Source: Streptomyces sp. SS1-1 (GTDB lineage: Bacteria; Actinomycetota; Actinomycetes; Streptomycetales; Streptomycetaceae). Taken from it: DNA of 64,000 nt. How positions within the stretch are numbered: the stretch's first letter is position 1; each line of letters begins with the position of its first letter. A model generated the notes under the pieces. That model saw only the letters and a program-made list of their open reading frames with translations. It was not told where the DNA came from and searched no databases. The position numbers were made by a program, and so were the translations under genes. The stretch is from the NCBI RefSeq assembly GCF_008973465.1, contig NZ_WBXN01000004.1:4504501-4568500 (forward strand), given 5' to 3'. Shown here piece after piece: positions 42,393 to 52,080 of this stretch.

Positions 42393-44035
42393 CCTCCACC
42401 CTTCCCGCGGTGACCACTCCGAAGGTCCCCGCGCAGCGCCGGCCTGTGTCCACGGCCCGTCCGACCGGTCGAACAGCGCCCTCGCGGCTGCGTTCGTCCC
42501 GCTCCGACCTGCTCCTGTGCGGTGTCCTCCTGGTGGCGATCCTCGTCGTCCAGGGCTGGAACATCGCCGACTACCCGGCCCTCAGCGACGACGAGGGCAC
42601 CTATCTCGCCCAGGCCTGGGCCGTCCAGGAGGGCCGCGGCCTGGCCCACTACACCTACTGGTACGACCATCCGCCGCTGGGCTGGATCCAGATCGCCGTG
42701 CTGACCTGGATCCCGTCCGCGCTCAGCCCCGGGTCGATGACCGTGGGCACCATGCGGGCGGCGATGCTCGTCGTCAGCGCGATCAGCGCGGTGCTGGTCT
42801 ACGTCCTCGGGCGGCGGCTGTCGCTGCCGCGCTGGGCGGCCGGGCTCGGCATGGTGCTGTTCGGCCTGTCGCCGCTGTCGGTGGTGCTCCAGCGGGAGAT
42901 CTTCCTGGACAACCTCGCGGTGATGTGGACGCTGCTGGCGTTCGCGCTGGCCGCCTCGCCGAGCCGTCATCTGTGGCACCACTTCGGCGCGGGCATCGCG
43001 GCCGCCACGGCCGTGCTGACCAAGGAGACGATGCTCTTCGTGCTCCCGGCGGTGCTGGTCACCATGTGGCGGCACAGCCACCGCGACACCCGCAAGTTCG
43101 CCCTCACCGGGGCGATCACGGCGTGCGCGCTGATCGGCCTGTCCTACCCGCTGTTCGCCCTGCTGAAGGGCGAGTTGCTGCCGGGCAGCGGGCACGTCTC
43201 GCTGTGGGACGGCATCACGTACCAGATGACCCGGCCCGGTTCCGGTTTCATCCTCGACGAGGGCTCGGGTTCCTGGGGCGTGCTCCAGTCGTGGCTGTAC
43301 TACGACCGGGTCCTCATCGTCGGCGGTCTCGCGGGCGCCCTCCTGCTGCTGGTGACCTGGCGCTGGTCCGTCACCGCCCGCGCGCTGGCCGGGCCGTCGG
43401 CCGCCGTCGTGATCCTCGCCCTGGTCGCCCTGCGCCCGAGCGGCTACCTGCCGGCGATGTACGTCATCCAGGCGCTGCCGTTCCTCGCCCTGGTGCTGGC
43501 CGGGGGGACGGCCTCCGTCGCGCACGCCGTGCTGCGGCGCCGGCGCGCGGAGAGCGAGCCCCGCCCGGTCACCGCGGGCCGGTACGCCCTGGCGGCGGTG
43601 CTGGCGATCGCGGCCGGCTCCTATGTCGTCCCGCGCTGGTACGACGGCGACCGCACCGCCGTCACCGCCGACGCCAACGCCCCCTACCGGGCGGCCTCGA
43701 AGTGGCTGGCCACCGAGGTGGAGGACCCGGCGGACACCCGGGTCCTGGTCGACGACGCGCTGTGGCTCGACCTGGTGCACGCCGGGTACGAACCGGGACG
43801 GGGCGTCATCTGGTTCTACAAGGCCGACCTCGACCCGGCCGTCACGAAGACGATGCCGCGCGGCTGGAAGGACCTCGACTACGTCGTGGCGTCCCCGACG
43901 GTCCGGCGTGACGCCGTCGACCTGCCCAACGTGAAGGCAGCCATGGAGCACTCCGAGCCGGTCGCCGTGTTCGGCAGCGGCGAGGACCGTATCGAGATCC
44001 GCCAGATCCAGACTTCCGCCGGAGGCGTTCGATGA
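42389..44035 (+). CDS. GT39/ArnT-like lipid-linked sugar transferase
   Basis: A 548-residue membrane protein with about 11 helices. The first extracellular loop has S-D-D-E-G-T-Y (residues ~65), the acidic catalytic pair of the PMT/ArnT (GT-C) fold, and a periplasmic C-terminal domain. These enzymes move sugars from polyprenyl phosphate to a substrate outside the membrane. GTG start at 42389 overlaps the preceding TGA by four bases. The disordered N-terminal tail (Pro, Thr, Arg) is about 38 residues. The acceptor is unknown, but the next gene can supply a polyprenyl-phosphate sugar. Confidence 0.88.
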   Translation: MTSTLPAVTTPKVPAQRRPVSTARPTGRTAPSRLRSSRSDLLLCGVLLVAILVVQGWNIADYPALSDDEGTYLAQAWAVQEGRGLAHYTYWYDHPPLGWIQIAVLTWIPSALSPGSMTVGTMRAAMLVVSAISAVLVYVLGRRLSLPRWAAGLGMVLFGLSPLSVVLQREIFLDNLAVMWTLLAFALAASPSRHLWHHFGAGIAAATAVLTKETMLFVLPAVLVTMWRHSHRDTRKFALTGAITACALIGLSYPLFALLKGELLPGSGHVSLWDGITYQMTRPGSGFILDEGSGSWGVLQSWLYYDRVLIVGGLAGALLLLVTWRWSVTARALAGPSAAVVILALVALRPSGYLPAMYVIQALPFLALVLAGGTASVAHAVLRRRRAESEPRPVTAGRYALAAVLAIAAGSYVVPRWYDGDRTAVTADANAPYRAASKWLATEVEDPADTRVLVDDALWLDLVHAGYEPGRGVIWFYKADLDPAVTKTMPRGWKDLDYVVASPTVRRDAVDLPNVKAAMEHSEPVAVFGSGEDRIEIRQIQTSAGGVR

Positions 44036-45219
44036 CCCACGAGTACACGGCCTCCGGCCGGCTGGACGATCCGGCCGTCGAGCCCGTCGAGGTTCCCGAG
44101 CCGGGAGCCGTCACCATCGTCGTGCCCACGTTCAACGAGTCGGCGAACGTACGGCAGTTGCTGCACCAGATCACCGAGTCGGTGCCGGCCCGGCTGCCCT
44201 GCGAGGTCGTCTTCGTGGACGACTCCACCGACGACACCCCGCGGGTCATCGAGGAGGCCGCCAAGGACTGCCCGTTCCCCGTCACCGTGCTGCACCGGGA
44301 CGAGCCCGTCGGCGGGCTCGGCGGCGCGGTCGTGGAGGGTATGAAGGCGGCCGGCTCGGACTGGATCGTCGTCATGGACGGCGACTGCCAGCACCCGCCG
44401 TCCCTGGTCCCGGAGCTGGTGGCCACCGGTGAACGCGCGAACGCCGGACTCGTCGTCGCCTCCCGGTACATCGAGGGCGGCAGCCGGGCCGGGCTCGCCG
44501 GCGGCTACCGGATCGCCGTGTCCCGGGGCGCGACCTGGCTGACCAAGGCCCTGTTCCCGCGCCGGCTGCACGGCATCAGCGACCCGATGAGCGGCTTCTT
44601 CGCGATCCGGCGCAGCGACATCGCCGCCGACGCCCTCAAGCCGCTGGGCTACAAGATCCTGCTGGAGCTGGCGGTCCGCAGCCGCCCCCGGACGGTCACC
44701 GAGGTGCCGTTCGTGTTCCAGGAGCGGTTCGCGGGCGAGTCCAAGTCCACGGCGGCGGAGGGGCGCCGCTTCCTGCGGCACCTCGCGGGGCTGCGCACGG
44801 CGAGCCCGCTGGCCCGGATGGTGGTGTTCGGGCTGATCGGGCTGACCGGTTTCGTGCCGAACCTGGCCGCGCTGTGGGCGATGACCGGGGCCGGCCTGCA
44901 CTATCTGCCGGCCGAGATCGTCGCCAACCAGTTCGGGGTGGCATGGAACTTCCTGCTGATCGAGAAGCTGCTGTTCCGTGAGCGGCGCGCCCACCGGCAC
45001 TGGGCCGACCGCACGGTCCGGTTCGCGCTGCTCGCCAACGCCGACCTGGTGCTGCGCATCCCGCTGATCGCGCTGCTCGTCGGCCGGTTCGGGCTCGCCG
45101 TGCTGCCCGCGACGGCGCTGGCCCTGGTCATCACGTTCGTCCTGCGCTTCGTGGGTACCGAGGCGCTGGTCTATCTGCCCCGCAGGAGCCGCAGCCGCAC
45201 AGCGAGGAGTACCGCATGA
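44032..45219 (+). CDS. Dolichol-phosphate mannosyltransferase-like GT2 fused to GtrA domain
   Basis: A 395-residue protein: an N-terminal GT2 domain (VTIVVPTFNESANV, FVDDSTDDT, VMDGDCQHPP) makes polyprenyl-phosphate sugar. The C-terminal GtrA domain with four helices (~260-385) resembles flippases or membrane anchors for such lipids. The ATG overlaps the previous TGA by four bases. It probably makes the lipid-linked sugar used by the GT39-like transferase. Confidence 0.93.
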   Translation: MTHEYTASGRLDDPAVEPVEVPEPGAVTIVVPTFNESANVRQLLHQITESVPARLPCEVVFVDDSTDDTPRVIEEAAKDCPFPVTVLHRDEPVGGLGGAVVEGMKAAGSDWIVVMDGDCQHPPSLVPELVATGERANAGLVVASRYIEGGSRAGLAGGYRIAVSRGATWLTKALFPRRLHGISDPMSGFFAIRRSDIAADALKPLGYKILLELAVRSRPRTVTEVPFVFQERFAGESKSTAAEGRRFLRHLAGLRTASPLARMVVFGLIGLTGFVPNLAALWAMTGAGLHYLPAEIVANQFGVAWNFLLIEKLLFRERRAHRHWADRTVRFALLANADLVLRIPLIALLVGRFGLAVLPATALALVITFVLRFVGTEALVYLPRRSRSRTARSTA

Positions 45220-47618
45220 GATCCAGATCCAGGACGGCCCTGCTGGCCGTGACGGGCCTCACCACGGGGCTGCTCCTCACCGCGCCCCAGCCCGCGTCCG
45301 CCGCCAACCTCGTGAAGAACCCCGGGTTCGAGACGGCGGGCGGCGACGACATGCCGTACTGCTGGGAGAAGTCCGGGTGGGGCGACAACGACTTCACCTT
45401 CGAGACGGTCGCCGACGCGCACTCCGGGTCCAAGGCGATGAAGGTGACGCTGACCCGGCGGACCGAGGGCGACCGCAAGGCGCTCATCACCGAGACCGCC
45501 GAGTGCGCGCCGGTCGTCTCGGTGGGGAAGCAGTACGACCTGGGGCTCTGGTACAGGTCGACGACGCCGGACACGTCGATCACCCTGTTCCGGCACGACG
45601 CGACCGCCGGCTGGCAGTACTGGACGGACCTGAAGACGCTGGACATGGCCGCCGCCTGGACGGAGGCGACGGTCCGCACGCCCGAGGTGCCGGCCGGCAC
45701 CGACCGGATCGCGTGGGGCGTCTCCGTGTACGGCACCGGCTCGGTCACCACCGACGACTACACGATGGACCAGGTCGCCGAGCCCGTGCCGGACCCGGAG
45801 TGCACGGGCACCGCCGAGGAGTGCGCGGACGGCCGCTGGGACGTGCTGCCCACGCGGAACCCGGTCCGCTCCATGCACTCCGTCGTCCTCAACAACGGCA
45901 AGGTGCTGCTGATCGCCGGGTCCGGCAACAGCGAGGAGATGTTCGAGGCGGGCACGTTCACCAGCGCGGTCTACGACCCGCAGAACGGCACGTACAAGCA
46001 GATCCCGACGCCCAAGGACATGTTCTGCGCCGGGCACGTCCAGCTGAAGGACGGCCGGGTCCTCGTGATGAGCGGCAACAAGGGCTATCCGTCGGCCGAC
46101 GGCACGGTCGGCTACCAGGGCTACAAGGACTCGTACATCTTCGACCCGGTCACCGAGACGTACAGCAGGACCAACGACATGAACGACGGGCACTGGTACC
46201 CGTCGGCGACGATCCTCGGCAACGGCGACGTCATCTCCTTCGGCGGGCTGCGCGAGGACTCGACCGGCTCGGTGACGGCCGAGCGGTGGTCGGACGCCGA
46301 GCAGAAGTGGCTGGAGCTCTGGAAGGTCAACCAGACCTGGTCGTACTGGGGTCTGTACCCGTCGATGATCCTCATGCAGGACGGGCGGCTGTTCTACTCC
46401 GGCAGTCATGTCTTCGGGAACAACATCCCGGGCACCGGCGCGGCGATCTACGACTACGACGCCAACACCGTCACCCAGGTCCCGGGCCTGCGGAACAAGG
46501 ACGAGCGCGACCAGTCCGCGAGCGTGCTGCTGCCGCCCGCACAGGACCAGAAGGTCCTCACCATCGGCGGCGGCAACATCGACTCCAACCCGGACGCCAA
46601 CCGCCTCACCGACGTCATCGACCTCAAGCAGCCGAACCCGTCGTACGTGGCCGGGCCGCCGCTGCCGCAGGGCACCGTCGACCTGGGCGCCGGCAAGGTC
46701 GCCGAGACCGGCGACCAGGGCAAGATGTACGTCTCCGCGGTGCTGCTGCCCGACGGCAAGGTGCTGGAGACCGGCGGCGCCCTGCACAACCGGGCCGACC
46801 CCGTGTACGAGTCGTCGATCTACGACCCGGCGACCGGCACCTTCGACCCGGTGGCCGCCGACCCGGAGGAGCGCGGCTACCACTCCTCGGCGTTCCTGCT
46901 GCCCGACGGCCGGGTCATGGCGACCGGCGACAACCCGGGCAACGGCTCCTGGAACCACGACGTGTCGATCTACACCCCGCCCTATCTGCTCAAGGGCGAA
47001 CGTCCCACGATCACCTCGGTGATCGACACCGAGTGGACGTACGGCGACACCCAGCGGATCACCGTCGACCGGCCCATCGCCAAGGCCGAGCTGATCCGCC
47101 CGGCCGCGGTCACCCACTCCTCCGACCCCAACCAGCGGTTCGTCGACCTGCCGCTGTCGGTGGACGGGAACAACGTCGACCTGAACGTGACGAGCAACCC
47201 CAACCTGGCGCCGCCCGGCTGGTACATGCTCTTCGCGGTGGACGCGAACGGGGTGCCGTCGGTGGCGAAGTGGGTGCACCTGGACGGCCCGCAGGCGCTC
47301 AGCGCCAAGGACGCCTCCGCGCACGTCCACGCCTTCGCCGACGACCTCCAGGGCAAGGTCACGGGCCCCGGCCAGAAGCGCACGGCGCAGAAGGTCGCCC
47401 CGACCGTCTCCGGCTGCGACCGGCACTACGGCTCCGCCAACGTCTGTGTGCCGACGGACTTCCCGCCGGCCGTGAAGGCGACGACGAAGGCCCGCTGCGA
47501 CTGGCTGAAGGACAACGACTATGGCCGGCTGAAGGTCAACGGCCAGGACGACCCGCTGCGCCTCGACCCGGACCGGGACGGCGTGGCCTGCGGAAAGGGC
47601 GACCTGGGCAGGCGTTAG
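45216..47618 (+). CDS. Secreted copper-radical oxidase (galactose/glyoxal oxidase type) with N-terminal CBM-like and C-terminal excalibur domains
   Basis: An 800-residue exported oxidase. The signal peptide ends near ASA (residue ~29). A CBM-like beta-sandwich follows (NLVKNPGFETAGG, ~31-190). The kelch/DUF1929 oxidase core runs to about 700. The key residues of galactose oxidase are all present: Cys271 (DMFC) and Tyr328 (HWYPSA) for the crosslink, Tyr555-His556 (GYHSSA) and His634 (VTHSSDPNQR) for copper. The C-terminus has an excalibur-like calcium motif (DPDRDGVAC). The ATG overlaps the preceding TGA by four bases. It should oxidise a terminal alcohol or aldehyde to produce H2O2. The relative GlxA/CslA pair in Streptomyces makes the analogy, but this is a different locus. 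Confidence 0.92.
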   Translation: MRSRSRTALLAVTGLTTGLLLTAPQPASAANLVKNPGFETAGGDDMPYCWEKSGWGDNDFTFETVADAHSGSKAMKVTLTRRTEGDRKALITETAECAPVVSVGKQYDLGLWYRSTTPDTSITLFRHDATAGWQYWTDLKTLDMAAAWTEATVRTPEVPAGTDRIAWGVSVYGTGSVTTDDYTMDQVAEPVPDPECTGTAEECADGRWDVLPTRNPVRSMHSVVLNNGKVLLIAGSGNSEEMFEAGTFTSAVYDPQNGTYKQIPTPKDMFCAGHVQLKDGRVLVMSGNKGYPSADGTVGYQGYKDSYIFDPVTETYSRTNDMNDGHWYPSATILGNGDVISFGGLREDSTGSVTAERWSDAEQKWLELWKVNQTWSYWGLYPSMILMQDGRLFYSGSHVFGNNIPGTGAAIYDYDANTVTQVPGLRNKDERDQSASVLLPPAQDQKVLTIGGGNIDSNPDANRLTDVIDLKQPNPSYVAGPPLPQGTVDLGAGKVAETGDQGKMYVSAVLLPDGKVLETGGALHNRADPVYESSIYDPATGTFDPVAADPEERGYHSSAFLLPDGRVMATGDNPGNGSWNHDVSIYTPPYLLKGERPTITSVIDTEWTYGDTQRITVDRPIAKAELIRPAAVTHSSDPNQRFVDLPLSVDGNNVDLNVTSNPNLAPPGWYMLFAVDANGVPSVAKWVHLDGPQALSAKDASAHVHAFADDLQGKVTGPGQKRTAQKVAPTVSGCDRHYGSANVCVPTDFPPAVKATTKARCDWLKDNDYGRLKVNGQDDPLRLDPDRDGVACGKGDLGRR

Positions 47619-48340
47619 CCCGTGTACTCGGTGAGGGCGCGCTCCACGATGGCCTCCAGCTGTTCGTGGTGCGCGCCCTTCCAGTAGGCGCGCCCGCACG
47701 CGGTGCACTGCGCGAAGACGTCGTACGTCCGCCGGGTGCCGCCGGCGAGCTGGTCGGCGACCTCGTCCTTGGTGGCCTGCCGGAGCGTGCCGTTGCAGGC
47801 GGTGCAGCGGGTCCAGGGGCGCAGGTCCGGGCGGAAGCGGTCGAGGACGTCCCGCAACTGCTCCTCGGGGCGGGTGCTGTAGACGTAGCCGCCGGCCCAC
47901 AGCTCGCGGCGGCGCAGCAGGCCCCGGTCACGGCTGAGCATGACCCGTTTCTCGGCGGCGGAGCGGGCGGCGAGCGCCGGGTCGCCGATGTCGGTCGACT
48001 CGTACGCGGTGTCCACGCCGAGGAGGCGCAGCCGGCGGGCGAGGGTGCCGAGGTGGACGTCGAGCAGGAAGCGCAGGGGGGCGCCGGGCACCCGCTGCGG
48101 GCGTTCGACGGGCCGCACGGTGACGGACTCGCCGGCCCGCGGGACGTGCGCGACGGGGACGGGGCGGCCGTCGACGAGCAGGGTGCCGACCTCGGTGAGC
48201 GGGACGCCGAGGGACTCCACGACATGGCCGAGGGTGGAGACGCCGTCGGTGCTGAGCGGGGTGGCGCCGTGCCGCCGGGCACCGGCGACGAACAGGTGCA
48301 GCTCGGGCGCGAACTCGACGTGGATCTCGGGACCGTTCAC
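47615..48340 (-). CDS. Mut7-C RNase-domain protein with zinc ribbon
   Basis: A 241-residue protein. An N-terminal ubiquitin-like Mut7-C module (to ~80) precedes the Mut7-C PIN-like RNase domain (FLLDVHLGTLARRLRLLGVDT; SRDRGLL with catalytic-type acidic residues). A four-cysteine zinc ribbon (CTAC ... CTAC) is close to the C-terminus. Its RNA target is unknown. The GTG at 48340 has CATCCT six bases upstream, a weak leaderless signal. Its stop overlaps the oxidase stop, so both genes end tail to tail. Confidence 0.9.
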   Translation of the reverse strand: MNGPEIHVEFAPELHLFVAGARRHGATPLSTDGVSTLGHVVESLGVPLTEVGTLLVDGRPVPVAHVPRAGESVTVRPVERPQRVPGAPLRFLLDVHLGTLARRLRLLGVDTAYESTDIGDPALAARSAAEKRVMLSRDRGLLRRRELWAGGYVYSTRPEEQLRDVLDRFRPDLRPWTRCTACNGTLRQATKDEVADQLAGGTRRTYDVFAQCTACGRAYWKGAHHEQLEAIVERALTEYTG

Positions 48341-48441
48341 CCCGTCAGGATGTCACGGCAGGGCGCGTGAGCCCCGGGGACGTCAGCAGGGCCGGGCCGG
48401 CGTCGACGGTCCCGCGACGTTTTCCTCGGTGTGGACGCCGG

Positions 48442-49188
48442 TCAGGCGTGCTGGTAGGCGACGAGGGAGATGCCGATGTAGTGCGCGATGAACGCGGCCA
48501 GCGTGAAGGAGTGGAAGACCTCGTGGAATCCGAACCAGCGCGGTGACGGGTTCGGGCGCTTGATGCCGTAGACCACGCCGCCGGCGCTGTAGAGGAGGCC
48601 GCCGACGATCACCAGCACGAGCACGGCGACACCGCCGGTGTGCATGAAGTCCGGCAGGAAGAAGACGGCGGCCCAGCCCATCGCGATGTAGCAGGGCGTG
48701 TAGAGCCAGCGGGGCGCGCCGACCCAGAAGACCCGGAAGACGATGCCGGCCGCGGCGGCGCCCCAGATGCCCCAGAGCAGCCACTGCCCCTTGGCGCCGG
48801 GCAGGAGCAGGATCGTCAGCGGGGTGTAGGTGCCCGCGATGATCAGGAAGATGTTGGCGTGGTCGAGCCGGCGCAGGACGCCGTCCATGCGACGGCTCCA
48901 GTTGCCCCGGTGGTACAGCGCGCTCACGCCGAACAGCAGGCAGGCGGTGAGGGTGTAGATCCCGCAGGCGAGCCGGCCGCGCGGGGAGTCCGCGAAGGCC
49001 GTGAGGACCAGCCCGGCGACGAGCACGGCCGGGAACATGCCCAGGTGCAGCCAGCCGCGGAGCTTCGGTTTGATCTCCTCGCCGAGCTGCTGGGCGTGGT
49101 GGGCGATCTGGTGCGGCAGGGAGGGCGCGCCGGATTCCCGGCCGTCGGCCGGCGTGTCCGTGGGCGCGTCGGGGACGGGCTTAGTCAT
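48442..49188 (-). CDS. PAQR/hemolysin III-family membrane protein
   Basis: A 248-residue protein with seven predicted helices. Conserved motifs match the family: SALYHRG, LDHANIFLIIAGTYTP and HEVFHSF, whose histidines and acidic residue bind zinc in the relatives. The family includes receptors and hydrolases of ceramide type; the bacterial role is not settled. The ATG at 49188 is six bases after TACGAT (leaderless), and upstream in-frame codons lack support. The gap to pckG (329 bases) holds both promoters. Confidence 0.9.
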   Translation of the reverse strand: MTKPVPDAPTDTPADGRESGAPSLPHQIAHHAQQLGEEIKPKLRGWLHLGMFPAVLVAGLVLTAFADSPRGRLACGIYTLTACLLFGVSALYHRGNWSRRMDGVLRRLDHANIFLIIAGTYTPLTILLLPGAKGQWLLWGIWGAAAAGIVFRVFWVGAPRWLYTPCYIAMGWAAVFFLPDFMHTGGVAVLVLVIVGGLLYSAGGVVYGIKRPNPSPRWFGFHEVFHSFTLAAFIAHYIGISLVAYQHA

Positions 49189-49194
49189 GAGGAA

Positions 49195-49200
49195 ATCGTA
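49195..49200 (-). promoter_or_regulatory. Predicted -10 (TACGAT on minus strand) of a leaderless transcript
   Basis: On the minus strand TACGAT is followed by six bases and the ATG at 49188. No Shine-Dalgarno sequence is visible. Confidence 0.58.
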
Positions 49201-49517
49201 CCTACGGAACCGTAACTTATGCCTCTCGGCGGCCTGATGAGGGCCCGAAGTGGCCATCGTCTCACGGGGCTCCCGAGGCACGTGTACCCGGGGTGAGTCC
49301 GTGATGACGGATCGAAAACATCCGGATGAGTGGCGATCCTCACGCCGCTCACTTGTGACGCCCTCTGGACATATGCGCGGACGCGTCGGATGATCAAATG
49401 AGTGCGGTCGGCACCGGATGAGCGCGACGCGATCCAGTCAGTGCGGCGTCCGGGTCGAGGCCCCCACGGGGCACACAAGGGCATATCAAGGACAAAATCC
49501 CTCACTTAGGAGCAACC
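49201..49517. promoter_or_regulatory. Divergent regulatory gap before pckG, with three CGGATGA repeats
   Basis: No gene is seen in this ~320-base gap. CGGATGA occurs at 49323, 49387 and 49415, and TTGTGA with CATATG sits around 49353-49373 as a possible promoter. A TAGGAG ribosome-binding site at the end serves pckG. The repeats could be regulator sites, but their spacing is irregular. Confidence 0.4.
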
Positions 49518-51341
<1,824 letters not shown>

Positions 51342-51464
51342 GCACAGCCCCCCAAGACGCCGCGGCCGGCTCCGATCGTGCCCTGACCAGCTACATCGTC
51401 ACGGCCGGCCGCGGTGACCGCCTCCCGGACCGGCGAGGCCCCGTACAACGGCGTGCGGGGCCCC

Positions 51465-51521
51465 GGGCCTGCCGCCGCCGGTTCCCGTCCGCCCCGACGG
51501 GACGAGAGCGGCGGCAGGCCC
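51465..51521. other. Long hairpin A overlapping the pckG terminator
   Basis: GGGCCTGCCGCCGC pairs with GCGGCGGCAGGCCC (14 bp) across a 29-base loop that contains a small CCCGTC/GACGGG hairpin. Its 3' arm shares GCAGGCCC with the terminator stem at 51514, so the two folds exclude each other. Confidence 0.55.
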
Positions 51522-51543
51522 TCGCCTGACGGCGAGGGCCTGC
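51514..51543. terminator. Bidirectional terminator between pckG and the 137-residue protein gene
   Basis: A perfect 13-bp stem (GCAGGCCCTCGCC with its complement) and the loop TGAC lie between convergent genes. Confidence 0.8.
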
Positions 51544-51565
51544 GGAAAGAGCCAGGGGTGGGGTC

Positions 51566-51979
51566 TCAGACCCCGGTGAGTTCCTGCGACGCCTGGGCCG
51601 CGGCGTGCGCGTCCATGCGTTCGGCGGCGAGGATGGCCGCGGCGGTGTCCGCGCGGGACGCGGCGACGACCAGGGCGCGCCCGGCGAGAGCGTGCGCACG
51701 GCGGTGCAGGGTCGCCAGCCGCGCCGGGTCGGCCGCGGCGGCGGAGCGGGCCGGCGGGCGTCCCTCCCGGAGCCGGGTCACCTGCTCGGCGAGCCGTTCG
51801 GCCGCGAGGTCGAGGTCCCGCGAGGGTGCCGTGGCGCGCAGCTCGTCCGTGACGGCGAGCAGCGCGGCGAGGTGACCGGCGAGCTGGATGTCCAGCTCCT
51901 CCTCGCGCGAGCGGTGGGGGAAGTCGGTGCCGCCGGCCATCGTGCTGTGGATCGACTTGGTGCGGATCGGTTCGTACAT
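51566..51979 (-). CDS. Small helical cytosolic protein, unknown function
   Basis: A 137-residue protein almost wholly helical, with Ala/Arg/Glu-rich heptad-like stretches (LDIQLAGHLAALLAVTDELRA; LDLAAERLAEQVTRLREG), suggesting a helical bundle. No signal or membrane segment. The ATG at 51979 has CAGGAGG about ten bases upstream. Upstream, a TAGGAT -10 and a TTAGA-N5-TCTAA repeat suggest tight control. I do not recognise the family. Confidence 0.82.
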   Translation of the reverse strand: MYEPIRTKSIHSTMAGGTDFPHRSREEELDIQLAGHLAALLAVTDELRATAPSRDLDLAAERLAEQVTRLREGRPPARSAAAADPARLATLHRRAHALAGRALVVAASRADTAAAILAAERMDAHAAAQASQELTGV

Positions 51980-52012
51980 GGGGGATGGCCTCCTGTGCGC
52001 TGACAGGAAGCC

Positions 52013-52035
52013 ATCCTAGCTTAGATCTCGTCTAA
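52013..52035 (-). promoter_or_regulatory. Predicted promoter with operator: TAGGAT -10 and TTAGA-N5-TCTAA
   Basis: On the minus strand TAGGAT (52013-52018), a textbook Streptomyces -10, is preceded by the inverted repeat TTAGA-N5-TCTAA (52021-52035) that falls in the spacer. The layout is that of a repressor site, possibly of the MarR or similar type. Confidence 0.55.
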
Positions 52036-52058
52036 AGTTGAGCTGGAAGCAAAAAGTG

Positions 52059-52080
52059 GACCGTACACGTACATACGGTC
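52059..52080 (-). terminator. Hairpin at the end of the aminotransferase gene
   Basis: GACCGTA pairs with TACGGTC across an eight-base loop, right at the aminotransferase stop codon. The stem is short. Confidence 0.5.
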
